In this document: one piece after another, positions 56,576 through 64,000 of the stretch
Layout: every line of letters starts with the position of its first letter
Position numbering within the stretch: position 1 is the stretch's first letter
Source of the DNA: Pseudorhodobacter turbinis
Lineage (GTDB): Bacteria; Pseudomonadota; Alphaproteobacteria; Rhodobacterales; Rhodobacteraceae
Length of the DNA: 64,000 nt
Reading direction: 5' to 3'
Assembly (NCBI RefSeq): GCF_005234135.1
Contig: NZ_CP039964.1
Span: 2,286,001 to 2,350,000, forward strand
Notes under the pieces: generated by a model
What the model saw: the letters and a program-made list of their open reading frames with translations, nothing else
Databases searched by the model: none
Told to the model about the DNA's origin: nothing
Translations under genes and position numbers: made by a program

Positions 56576-57448
56576 ATGGGGGCTGAGAAAAAGCAGATGA
56601 GGCTGGTTTGCCCGAATTGCGGCGCGCAATATGAAGTAGATGCGGGGGCAATCCCTGATTCCGGGCGTGATGTGCAATGCTCTGATTGCGGTCATGCGTG
56701 GTTCCAAGGCCCTCTGGATATTGATTTCGAGGCGGAAGAGATGGCTTTGGCGCCCAAGGCAGCTGTGCGCCCGTCCCAACCGGTCGCGCCGCCGCAAGAG
56801 GCCGATCCGGAACCCGAACCGGTTCCCGCACCCCAGCCGTTTGGAAGCCCCCCCCCGCTGGCAGAGGATGAGGACGAGCCCGAAGCCGAGGATGCGCCTG
56901 CACCTCCGCCCGCCGCGCCTCGGCGTAGTATGGATGATAGCCTGCTGTCGGTTCTGCGCGAAGAGGCCGACCGCGAAGCAGCTGTGCGCCGTTCCGAGGT
57001 GCCGCGACCATTGGAAATTCAACCCGATCTGGGGCTGGAGGAAACAGCAGGTGCCGCCAAGGCCGTGCGTGATCGTCTGGCACGCCTGCGTGTTCCCGAA
57101 CCTACGCCTGATGATACCGAAAAGCCGACTGCACGCCGCGATCTCTTGCCTGATATCGAAGAAATCAACTCCACCCTGCGCGCCAGCAGTGAGGACCGTC
57201 ATGGCGAGGCGGACGATCTTTCCCAAGACGCCGCACCTGATGCCGAGCATTCAAAGGCAGCATTCCGCAGTGGGTTTTTCTTGATCCTCTTGGTCGCTTT
57301 CCTGCTTTTGGTGACATATATGGCCGCGCCAAAGTTGATGGGGCAGTTCCCCGCCGCCGAAAGCGCGCTGCAATCCTATGTCGATGCCGTGAATGGTGCA
57401 CGGCTTTGGCTGGATCGTAACTTGGGCGGTGCGCAATCCGCGAATTAA
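56576..57448 (+). CDS. Zinc-ribbon (MJ0042-type) single-pass membrane protein
   Basis: A 290-residue protein with an N-terminal zinc ribbon (CPNCGAQYEVDAGAIP then CSDCGHAWF, four Cys), a long acidic Pro/Glu-rich linker (about 55-120), and one membrane helix near residues 235-255 before a short C-terminal domain. MJ0042/zinc_ribbon_5 domains of this type occur widely in alphaproteobacteria in poorly studied proteins. Start at 56576 has AGGAAA upstream; an ATG at 56597 gives MRLVCPNCG, the form most homologues seem to have. Divergent from ftsE, an arrangement I recall as common in the family. Confidence 0.85.
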   Translation: MGAEKKQMRLVCPNCGAQYEVDAGAIPDSGRDVQCSDCGHAWFQGPLDIDFEAEEMALAPKAAVRPSQPVAPPQEADPEPEPVPAPQPFGSPPPLAEDEDEPEAEDAPAPPPAAPRRSMDDSLLSVLREEADREAAVRRSEVPRPLEIQPDLGLEETAGAAKAVRDRLARLRVPEPTPDDTEKPTARRDLLPDIEEINSTLRASSEDRHGEADDLSQDAAPDAEHSKAAFRSGFFLILLVAFLLLVTYMAAPKLMGQFPAAESALQSYVDAVNGARLWLDRNLGGAQSAN

Positions 57449-57476
57449 GGCACTATTTTTACGTCTTTCTATGGGA

Positions 57477-59921
57477 TCAATACAGATCCAAGAGACGTTT
57501 CAGGTAGTCGCGTTCGCTGTCGGGGCGTGATTGATCGCCCTGACGGCGGCGAATCTCATCCAGCAAATCCTGCGCGCGGCGATAGACGTCATCGCCTTGC
57601 AGAAGGTTCTGATCCGATCCAATGCGCGCACCCTCGCCTTGTTCTCGGCCCAAGGGATCACGCGGAGAGCCGGGCTCTGCCCGGCCAACGGTTTCGCCCT
57701 GACCATCAGCACCTTCCTCGCGGCGATCCTGCGCCAGTGCTTCGCCCAGATTGCGCATGCCGTCACGCAGGTCGCGCATGGCTTCGGCTTGCCGGTCCAG
57801 CGCACCGGGCAGGTCGCCCTCTTCCAGCGCACGTTCGGCATCTTGCATCGCGCGGGCGGCATCATCTAGCGCTTGCCTGCCAGCCTCGCCCGCCTCGGAT
57901 CCTGCACCGGGCAGGGGGCCACCGCGCAAAAGCCCAAGACGTTTGCGCAAATCGCGCTGCCGCTCGGCAAGCCCTTCATCCCCGTCCTGAGAGGGATCCC
58001 CATCGGGATTTTGCAATTCAGAAAAACTGTCATCTGACAGGTCTTGCTGGTCGCGCATCGCATCGCCAAGGTTTTTCATGGCCTGCTGGCCGGGGCCACC
58101 ACCTTGGCCGCCCTGTCCTTGCGTGACCTGCATGTTTTCCATCAGCTGCCGTAGCATCTCCATCAGCTCGGCGGCCTCTTCCATCCGGCCTTCTTCCAGC
58201 AGCTTTTGCAGCTCTGCCAGCATTTCGGAAAGCTGGTCGCCGGTCATCTCCATGGAGTTTTGCTCATCCGCGGCGGCGCCATCGGGGTTGCGCTCCGCTT
58301 CCTCGGCCAGCAGGCGCATGTAGTCGTCCATGGCTTCGCGCAGCTCTTGCATCAGCTCTTCGATCTCGGCGGGGTCGGCACCGTTGCGAATCGCTTCATC
58401 TAGCATATCCTGCGCGCGTTTTAGGCGTTCGCGGGCGGATTGCAGGTCACCTTCCTCGATCAGCAGGGCAATATCCCAAAAGGCATCGGCCAGTTCATCG
58501 CGGACCTCTGTGGACAAATTTCCGGCATCCGCTTCAAGCCGCCGCAGGGCAACGCGCAGACGCAAATAGGCTTGCTCATTGCGAAAAAGCCCCTCTGGCC
58601 GGTGGGTGATCGCCTTGAAGATTTGCACCGTGCGCGGGGCATTGCGGCGTGACCAAAGCAGATCGCGCCGCATCTCTACTACGGCCGCCGCAAGCGGATC
58701 AAAGAAACGTTTGCCAGGCAGGGTAACGGAAAGCGGCGGCGCAGTTCCGGTCTGACCGGGGGCATCGCTGGCCGAAAGCGTGATGGTGACGGGCAAATTG
58801 GCAAACACATGCTTCGACAGATCCTCCACCAGTGTTTCGGTAAAATCGCTGCGCTGACCCGAGATCGGCAAAGGCAGATCAACGGTAATGGGATCGGTAT
58901 CTTCGGGCGCTGCGGCCAGCCCGTAGCGGCGATCCACAGCAGTCATATCCAGTGCAATCACGGCCTGGCCTGCGGTCACGCCAAAATCATCCTTGGCCGA
59001 GAAGGGCATTTTCAAGCGTCCGTCGGCCTCACGGGTCAAATCGCCCTCGGCGCTGATGCTTGGGGGGGTGTCGGGGGTGGCGGTTATCGCCCATGTGCGC
59101 CCGGCTGGGCCAGAGATGGTGACTGCCCCGCTTTGCGCAACCTCAAAATCGCGCAGATTTGCGGGTTCATCGGCCGGTGGGGGGCCCGCCGAGACGGTCT
59201 CGGACAGGCTTAGCGCGCCCACCTCGCCGTAAAACCGCAACTGGATGCGGCTGCCGATGGGCACCTCAAATCCGGTGCGGTCAATGTCGTTAAGGTAAAG
59301 CGTCGGCTTGCCGGTATAGGGCGGCGGCTGGACCCAGCCTTCCCAGCTGGGGCCATTGGCAAGGGTTTGGGCATCGGTGGGGCCAAGCCCGCTGATCGAG
59401 GCAATGCGCCAAAGCGATCCAAACATCAGCGCGATCACCAGCGCGGTCAGCGCGATGTAGCGCAGGCCAAAGACATCACGCGTGGCCAGCCGCAAATCGG
59501 GGGCCACGGCGCGGGCCTTGGCGGCAGCGCGGGCCATGCGCGCTTGGTGCGCGGCCCAAACCGCCTGCGATCCGCTGTCACCCGCGCCGATTGCTTGGGC
59601 ATCGGAAAGGCTGGCAATGGGGCGTCCGGGCAGCGTGGCATCAAGCCGGCTCAGCGCATCTTGATGTGTCGGGCGTGAAAACGTGCGTATGCCGCGCCAA
59701 AGTGCTGCGATGGCAATAATACCCGCGACGCCAAGCCCGCCCCAAACCGCCCAAAGCGGGGCCACGTCCTGCACACCGAATGCCAGCACGGCCAGCACGA
59801 TGATAAAGACCGTCCAGACCGTCCAGAAATTCTGGATCAGCCGCTCTGCCCACAGGCCCGCGAGGGTCAGCGTTACGGGGCGCTTTAGCCGGGACCCAAT
59901 ATCATCTGGCGTCTGCGTCAT
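57477..59921 (-). CDS. TIGR02302 family membrane protein
   Basis: An 814-residue protein with two N-terminal membrane helices (about residues 32-75), another near 150-170, a long predicted-periplasmic region, and a C-terminal 300 residues rich in Gln, Glu, Met and Arg with strong helical/coiled-coil character (EDLPGALDRQAEAMRDLRD, MEEAAELMEMLRQLMENM). This is the layout of TIGR02302, an alphaproteobacterial family of unknown function formerly noted as DUF4175. It follows lysA by 26 bases, so probably shares a transcript. Confidence 0.9.
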   Translation of the reverse strand: MTQTPDDIGSRLKRPVTLTLAGLWAERLIQNFWTVWTVFIIVLAVLAFGVQDVAPLWAVWGGLGVAGIIAIAALWRGIRTFSRPTHQDALSRLDATLPGRPIASLSDAQAIGAGDSGSQAVWAAHQARMARAAAKARAVAPDLRLATRDVFGLRYIALTALVIALMFGSLWRIASISGLGPTDAQTLANGPSWEGWVQPPPYTGKPTLYLNDIDRTGFEVPIGSRIQLRFYGEVGALSLSETVSAGPPPADEPANLRDFEVAQSGAVTISGPAGRTWAITATPDTPPSISAEGDLTREADGRLKMPFSAKDDFGVTAGQAVIALDMTAVDRRYGLAAAPEDTDPITVDLPLPISGQRSDFTETLVEDLSKHVFANLPVTITLSASDAPGQTGTAPPLSVTLPGKRFFDPLAAAVVEMRRDLLWSRRNAPRTVQIFKAITHRPEGLFRNEQAYLRLRVALRRLEADAGNLSTEVRDELADAFWDIALLIEEGDLQSARERLKRAQDMLDEAIRNGADPAEIEELMQELREAMDDYMRLLAEEAERNPDGAAADEQNSMEMTGDQLSEMLAELQKLLEEGRMEEAAELMEMLRQLMENMQVTQGQGGQGGGPGQQAMKNLGDAMRDQQDLSDDSFSELQNPDGDPSQDGDEGLAERQRDLRKRLGLLRGGPLPGAGSEAGEAGRQALDDAARAMQDAERALEEGDLPGALDRQAEAMRDLRDGMRNLGEALAQDRREEGADGQGETVGRAEPGSPRDPLGREQGEGARIGSDQNLLQGDDVYRRAQDLLDEIRRRQGDQSRPDSERDYLKRLLDLY

Positions 59922-59947
59922 TTACCTAAACTTTCGGGCCGTGAGGA

Positions 59948-61213
59948 TCACAACCATTCGGGTATGGTATCGCGGGAAAGCATTTCGTCAAATGTCGGAC
60001 GCGCACGGATGACCGCAAAGTGATCGCCACGCACCAAAACCTCGGGCACCAGAGGGCGTGAATTATATTCCGAGGCCATTACCGCGCCATAAGCCCCCGC
60101 TGAGCGGAAGGCGATCAACGCGCCCTCGGTCACGGCGGGCATGTTGCGGCCCTTGGCAAATGTATCGCCCGATTCGCAGATCGGGCCGACGATATCAAAG
60201 GCGCGCTGTTCGGCGCCGGCCTCGGCTTCGTTCAGCGGGATGATATCGTGATGCGCGCCATACATTGCGGGACGAATCAGGTCATTCATCGCGGCATCAA
60301 TGATCAGGAAGTCGCGGTCCTCGCCCTCTTTCACATAGATCACAGAGCTGACCAAAATCCCCGCATTGCCGGAAATCAGGCGACCGGGTTCGATTTCAAT
60401 CTCACAGCCCAGATCACCCACGGTGCGCTTGACCATCGCGCCGTAATCCATCGGCAAGGGGGGCGCGGAATTGTCGCGCGCATAGGGGATGCCCAAACCG
60501 CCGCCAAGGTCGAGCCGCCGGATGTTATGGCCATCAGCGCGCAGGGCGCGGGTCAGCTCGGCCACCTTCAGATAGGCCGCCTCAAAGGGTTCCAGTGCGG
60601 TCAGCTGGCTGCCGATATGCACGTCGATGCCGACCACCTCCAGGCCGGGAAGGGCGGCGGCCTCGGCGTAAACTTCGCGCGCGCGCGAAATCGGGATGCC
60701 GAATTTGTCGCCCTTCTTGCCGGTAGAGATTTTCTCATGGGTTTTCGCATCAACATCGGGGTTCACGCGGATGGTGATGGGTGCGATTAGGCCAAGGCCA
60801 TGCGCCACCTGCGACAGGGCGCGCATTTCAGGTTCCGATTCGACGTTGAATTGGCGGATACCGCCTGTCAGCGCCAGATGCATTTCCTCGCGGGTTTTGC
60901 CAACGCCGGAAAAGACGATCCGCTCGCCCGGCACGCCAGCTGCTTTTGCCCGCAGATATTCACCGGCGGACACGACATCCATCCCCGCGCCCAGATCGGC
61001 GAGCGTTTTCAGCACCGCCAGATTGGACAGCGATTTGATCGCAAAGCACACCAGATGGGGCAGGGGGGAAAGCGCCTCGGTAAAGAGTTGGTAATGGCGG
61101 GTCAGCGTGGCCGTGGAATAGCAGTAAAACGGTGTGCCCACCTGCGCCCCAATATCGGAAAGAGCCACGTCTTCGGCATGCAATACGCCGTTTTTATAGA
61201 GAAAATGATCCAT
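59948..61213 (-). CDS. lysA: Diaminopimelate decarboxylase
   Basis: LysA makes L-lysine from meso-diaminopimelate using pyridoxal phosphate. The 421 residues include the PLP lysine in CFAIKSLSNLAVLKTLAD, GAGMDVVSAGEYLRA, VDVHIGSQL-like GIDVHIGSQLT, the PLP phosphate-binding GGGLGIPY and the C-terminal active-site ICESGDTFAKGR. It acts with DapD (7875-8699) in the same pathway. Upstream on the strand lie a DUF2834 gene, two small lipoprotein genes and argH, a gene order recalling the argH-lptM-lysA neighbourhoods of other proteobacteria. Confidence 0.97.
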   Translation of the reverse strand: MDHFLYKNGVLHAEDVALSDIGAQVGTPFYCYSTATLTRHYQLFTEALSPLPHLVCFAIKSLSNLAVLKTLADLGAGMDVVSAGEYLRAKAAGVPGERIVFSGVGKTREEMHLALTGGIRQFNVESEPEMRALSQVAHGLGLIAPITIRVNPDVDAKTHEKISTGKKGDKFGIPISRAREVYAEAAALPGLEVVGIDVHIGSQLTALEPFEAAYLKVAELTRALRADGHNIRRLDLGGGLGIPYARDNSAPPLPMDYGAMVKRTVGDLGCEIEIEPGRLISGNAGILVSSVIYVKEGEDRDFLIIDAAMNDLIRPAMYGAHHDIIPLNEAEAGAEQRAFDIVGPICESGDTFAKGRNMPAVTEGALIAFRSAGAYGAVMASEYNSRPLVPEVLVRGDHFAVIRARPTFDEMLSRDTIPEWL

Positions 61214-61319
61214 CCCAGGCCCTTTGGCTGCTTGCGTTTTATGTCTCTACCACGAATGGAAAGCCAAGGAAAAGCCACGCACTTGGGCGGCGGCAGATTT
61301 CGGGTATTTTCGGGGCCGC

Positions 61320-61634
61320 TTATGGCGCGCGCGTGCGCAGGAAAAGGTAAAGCGGCAGCCCGCAAGACAGCCCGATGCAAAAACTTGCCGGAATGGCGAT
61401 CAGGGCCAGCCAGTTGCGGCGCGCCAAGGTTTCCGCCAGAATCCATAGGGTAAGCGCGACTGCCGTAATCGTCAGATCCCACGCAAGCCCCGTGGTTGCG
61501 GCATTCACGTACCACGCATCAATCAAGCCGCGCAGCCCACCACCTGTTTCCCGCATATGGACGACGAACCAATACATCGGGTGCAGCGCGCCCCAAACCG
61601 CCAGCGCCAGATAGATCATGCGCAGGGGCGACAT
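61320..61634 (-). CDS. DUF2834 family membrane protein
   Basis: A 104-residue protein with three hydrophobic helices (about residues 5-27, 48-69 and 75-98) and the DUF2834 segment ALHPMYWFVVHMRETGGGLRG near the N-terminus. Function is unknown. Its ATG overlaps the stop of the preceding lipoprotein gene by one base, and lysA starts 106 bases downstream. Confidence 0.85.
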   Translation of the reverse strand: MSPLRMIYLALAVWGALHPMYWFVVHMRETGGGLRGLIDAWYVNAATTGLAWDLTITAVALTLWILAETLARRNWLALIAIPASFCIGLSCGLPLYLFLRTRAP

Positions 61635-61756
61635 TACTTGAATATCACGCCGATACGCGCGTCCTGCGAGGCGTTGGGGGCGGGCGCGGTTGGCGCGCCA
61701 TCGGCGCCACAGGCGGCAAGGATAAGGGTGACAAGCAAAGCAGAGAGGATGCGCAT
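61634..61756 (-). CDS. Very small lipoprotein
   Basis: A 40-residue protein: a hydrophobic signal followed by the lipobox LAAC (Cys at residue 16), then a 24-residue Ala/Pro/Gly-rich mature part ending RIGVIFK. AAGGAAA precedes the ATG at 61756, overlapping the stop of the preceding gene. It lies in the position of lptM (yifL-type, small lipoprotein assisting LptD maturation) in other proteobacteria, but the usual LKGPL motif after the Cys is absent, so only the position matches. Confidence 0.65.
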   Translation of the reverse strand: MRILSALLVTLILAACGADGAPTAPAPNASQDARIGVIFK

Positions 61757-61767
61757 TGGGTTTCCTT

Positions 61768-61932
61768 TTAGGGGCGGATGGAAACGCGCGCGCCGCCGAC
61801 GCGGGCGGTGGCGACAGGCGTTACGCTGACACCATTGGGGCCGATGCCAACCCCGGCGTAAATGCCGGGATCGGTGCAGGCGGTCAGGCCCAGAAGAAAC
61901 GGGGCCAGCAATATGAGGGGCAAAAGCCTCAT
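61768..61932 (-). CDS. Small lipoprotein overlapping argH
   Basis: A 54-residue lipoprotein: hydrophobic signal, lipobox LTAC (Cys at residue 19), then a short Gly/Val-rich stretch ([14 protein letters not shown]) ending in VSIRP. Its ATG overlaps the argH stop (ATGA), so it is coupled to argH translation. The family is not recognised. The mature part is too short for an enzyme and may be structural or chaperone-like. Confidence 0.65.
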   Translation of the reverse strand: MRLLPLILLAPFLLGLTACTDPGIYAGVGIGPNGVSVTPVATARVGGARVSIRP

Positions 61933-63350
61933 GCCAGCTGCTCTTGCCAGCGGGCAACCTGCGCGCGCACCTGTTCGGGCGCGGTGCCGCCATAGGACAT
62001 CCGGCTGCGCACGGAATTATCCACGCCTAGCACGTCAAACACGTCCTTGCGGATACCCTCATGTACCGATTGCATCTGCTCCAACGTCAGGTCGGGCAGG
62101 TCGATCCCTGCTTTTTCGGCCATGGCCACAAGGCTGCCGGTGACGTGATGCGCGTCGCGGAAGGGCATGCCCAGCTCGCGCACCAGCCAGTCGGCCAGAT
62201 CCGTCGCGGTGGAAAACCCCGAGGCGGCGGCGGTTTTGAGGTTGTCGCGCAACGCCTCCATATCGCTGACCATGCCGGTCATCGCGGCAAGGCCCAACAT
62301 CAGGCTATCGGCGGCGTCAAAGGTTTGTTCCTTATCTTCCTGCATGTCCTTGGAATAGGTCAGCGCCAGCCCCTTCATGATTGTGAACAGCGCCACCGTG
62401 GCCCCCAAAATCCGCCCCAGCTTGGAACGCAACAGCTCTGCCGCGTCGGGGTTTTTCTTTTGCGGCATGATCGACGAACCGGTCGTCCATTTGTCCGACA
62501 GTTTCACAAAGCGGAACTGGGATGAGGACCATATTACCAGTTCTTCGGCAAAGCGCGACAGGTGCATCGCACAGATCGACGATGCCGACAGGAACTCCAG
62601 CGCGAAATCGCGATCCGAGACCGAATCAAGGCTGTTGGCCGTGGGGCGGTCAAAGCCCAAAGCGGCGGCGGTGGCATCACGGTCAATCGGGAAAGAGGTG
62701 CCTGCAAGGGCGGCGGCGCCCAAGGGGCATTCGTTCATCCGCGCGCGTGCGTCGATAAACCGCGAGCGGTCACGCGCGAACATTTCGACATAGGCCAGCA
62801 TATGATGCCCCCAAGTCACCGGCTGCGCGGTTTGCAGATGGGTAAAGCCGGGCATCACCCAATCGGCGCCGGCCTCGGCCTGCGCCAGAAACGCCTTCAT
62901 CAGCGCTTCAAGCCCTGTAATCGCGGCATCACATTGATCGCGCACCCACAGGCGGAAATCGAGCGCCACCTGATCGTTGCGCGAACGCCCCGTGTGAAGG
63001 CGGCCCGCAGGCTCTCCGATGATCTCCTTCAGGCGGGCCTCCACATTCATGTGGATATCTTCCAGCTCGACCCGATAGGGGAAATTTCCGCCCTCGATCT
63101 CTGACAACACCGTGAGAAGGCCTTCACGGATCGCCTCGGCATCACTAGAAGTCACGATACCCTGTGCCGCCAACATTGCCGCATGGGCACGAGAGCCTGC
63201 AATATCTTGCGCGGCCAGACGGCGGTCAAACCCGATAGAGGCGTTGATCGCTTGCATGATCGCGTCATTGCCGCCTTCAAAGCGGCCGCCCCACATGGCA
63301 TTCGCAGGGGCGTTTGCGGGGGAATTTGCGGGTTTGGAAGATTGGGTCAT
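61929..63350 (-). CDS. argH: Argininosuccinate lyase
   Basis: ArgH splits argininosuccinate into arginine and fumarate, the last step of arginine synthesis; it is a cytoplasmic homotetramer. The 473 residues show [19 protein letters not shown] at the start, [20 protein letters not shown] and the fumarase/aspartase signature [16 protein letters not shown] with the catalytic Ser loop. An extra Ala/Pro/Asn-rich N-terminal tail (residues 1-18) precedes the conserved region. It heads a run of five minus-strand genes ending in TIGR02302; tlpA-like gene starts only 27 bases away divergently. Confidence 0.97.
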   Translation of the reverse strand: MTQSSKPANSPANAPANAMWGGRFEGGNDAIMQAINASIGFDRRLAAQDIAGSRAHAAMLAAQGIVTSSDAEAIREGLLTVLSEIEGGNFPYRVELEDIHMNVEARLKEIIGEPAGRLHTGRSRNDQVALDFRLWVRDQCDAAITGLEALMKAFLAQAEAGADWVMPGFTHLQTAQPVTWGHHMLAYVEMFARDRSRFIDARARMNECPLGAAALAGTSFPIDRDATAAALGFDRPTANSLDSVSDRDFALEFLSASSICAMHLSRFAEELVIWSSSQFRFVKLSDKWTTGSSIMPQKKNPDAAELLRSKLGRILGATVALFTIMKGLALTYSKDMQEDKEQTFDAADSLMLGLAAMTGMVSDMEALRDNLKTAAASGFSTATDLADWLVRELGMPFRDAHHVTGSLVAMAEKAGIDLPDLTLEQMQSVHEGIRKDVFDVLGVDNSVRSRMSYGGTAPEQVRAQVARWQEQLA

Positions 63351-63377
63351 GGGGCCTGCCTTTGAGGGGAAGAGACT

Positions 63378-63932
63378 ATGCTGCGGAAGATGTTATTTTG
63401 TCTTTATACCGGCTTGATGCTTGGTGCAAACATGGCGCAGGCCGATGTTGTGGCGGCGCAGGCGGTGCTTGCGGGCGATATGCGTAAACTGGCCTTTCAT
63501 GATGCCGCTAAACCCCTGCCGGATATGGGGATGCAGGATCTTGACGGGGCTGACAGGTCGCTGGCGGAATGGGGTGGCCGTTGGGTTGTCTTGAACTTTT
63601 GGGCGACATGGTGCGCGCCTTGCCGCCATGAGATGCCAAGCCTTGAACGTCTGGCCGCAAGTTCGGCGGAAAGCGGCGTGGATGTTGTGACAGTGGCGAC
63701 AGGACGCAACCCGCCCCCTGCCGTAAAGCGGTTTTTTGCCGAGATTGGCGTGGAAAACCTACCGGTCCTGCTTGACCCGAAATCAAAATTGGCGCGGCAG
63801 ATGGGCGTGTTTGGCCTGCCGCTGACCGTGATCCTCAACCCCGAGGGGGAGGAGGTCGCGCGGTTGATCGGCGATGCGGAATGGGACAGCGCGGATGTGC
63901 GGGCCATGCTGGCGGCGCTCACGCAAGATTAA
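63378..63932 (+). CDS. TlpA-like secreted thioredoxin
   Basis: A 184-residue protein with a signal peptide (cleavage near residue 22, AQA) and a thioredoxin-fold domain: [20 protein letters not shown] with the active-site CAPC (C79, C82), and the cis-Pro in [13 protein letters not shown]. TlpA/ResA proteins reduce periplasmic disulfides, often for cytochrome c or oxidase maturation. GAGGGGAAGAG precedes the ATG. The coding region overlaps the convergent tag fragment at its stop codon. Confidence 0.92.
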   Translation: MLRKMLFCLYTGLMLGANMAQADVVAAQAVLAGDMRKLAFHDAAKPLPDMGMQDLDGADRSLAEWGGRWVVLNFWATWCAPCRHEMPSLERLAASSAESGVDVVTVATGRNPPPAVKRFFAEIGVENLPVLLDPKSKLARQMGVFGLPLTVILNPEGEEVARLIGDAEWDSADVRAMLAALTQD

Positions 63933-64000
63933 GGGCGCGCCATTGCCGCCACCTGTTCGTGGCAAGGGCAGCCGAGGACATGGTCATTCACCATCCCCGT
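63929..64000 (-). CDS. tag: DNA-3-methyladenine glycosylase I, C-terminal end only
   Basis: Only the last 23 codons lie in the window; the gene runs off the right edge. They read TGMVNDHVLGCPCHEQ and end RP-stop, matching the end of Tag (E. coli: GLVNDHVVGCCCYPG), where the His of NDH and the first Cys are zinc ligands of the HhH glycosylase. Tag removes 3-methyladenine from alkylated DNA. Identification rests on a short stretch, but the NDHVxGC motif is distinctive. Its stop overlaps the tlpA-like stop. Confidence 0.75.
   Translation of the reverse strand, partial: TGMVNDHVLGCPCHEQVAAMARP

Overview
The window looks like core chromosome of a marine-type Rhodobacteraceae (Roseobacter group) alphaproteobacterium. 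The clues are family content rather than a search: a divergent hemN/fnrL pair with an FNR box between them, an MbfA-type membrane ferritin behind an Irr-box-like palindrome, DUF6478, DUF6638 and TIGR02302 family proteins typical of this lineage, tightly packed GC-rich genes, and Shine-Dalgarno sequences of the AAGGA/GGAG type. No rRNA, tRNA, CRISPR array, prophage or intact insertion sequence was seen.

Layout. 1-4557: a plus-strand run of four genes of unknown function (DUF6638-like, 5' end cut by the window; a small membrane protein; DUF1523; the 901-residue multi-pass DUF2339 protein). 4619-9612: GMC oxidoreductase, a low-GC orphan membrane gene, a YoaK/DUF1275 protein, dapD, and a LOG-family protein. 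9609-12219: mbfA behind its own Irr-type operator, then a pair of putative peptidase genes (M23 and M15-like) lacking secretion signals. 12341-18037: ilvD with an overlapping lipoprotein gene, the DUF6478 pair and a FadH-like dienoyl-CoA reductase. 18100-27325: EF-hand protein, LysR regulator, a cinA-GNAT-ompA operon, map, a reductase-rsmD-HAD operon, a peroxiredoxin and ribonuclease D.

27326-28087 is the one clearly damaged stretch. It holds a 3' remnant of a pterin carbinolamine dehydratase gene, a hairpin terminator, the first ~33 codons of an IS3-family orfA, a possible HTH remnant and a short heptamer repeat. It reads as an old insertion/deletion scar.

28088-42882: a ridA-glycerophosphodiesterase-FemAB-like operon, an orphan type I secretion ABC/HlyD pair, a class A penicillin-binding protein, an ammonium transporter, a CpdB-type nucleotidase, NudC, an SRPBCC protein, pheA and a membrane-anchored cytochrome c. 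43048-49962: a yejABEF-type peptide importer operon with translationally coupled joints and a glycosyltransferase gene fused to its end by a 4-base overlap. 49959-54106: oxygen-regulated hemN/fnrL, then PhzF and LLM flavin-monooxygenase-like genes. 54119-57448: ftsE-ftsX-plsC operon opposed by a zinc-ribbon membrane protein. 57477-64000: an argH-lipoprotein-lipoprotein-DUF2834-lysA-TIGR02302 run, a divergent TlpA-like thioredoxin, and the C-terminal end of a tag gene (3-methyladenine DNA glycosylase I) running off the window.

Biosynthetic genes are scattered but complementary: dapD and lysA (lysine/diaminopimelate), ilvD (branched chain), pheA (phenylalanine), argH (arginine). Envelope genes (PBP1A, ftsEX, plsC, OmpA-like, lipoproteins) form the other large theme. 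I did not find a convincing new multi-gene defence or mobile system. The best leads are the two palindromic operators, the gene scar, and the freestanding M23 domain with its M15-like partner.
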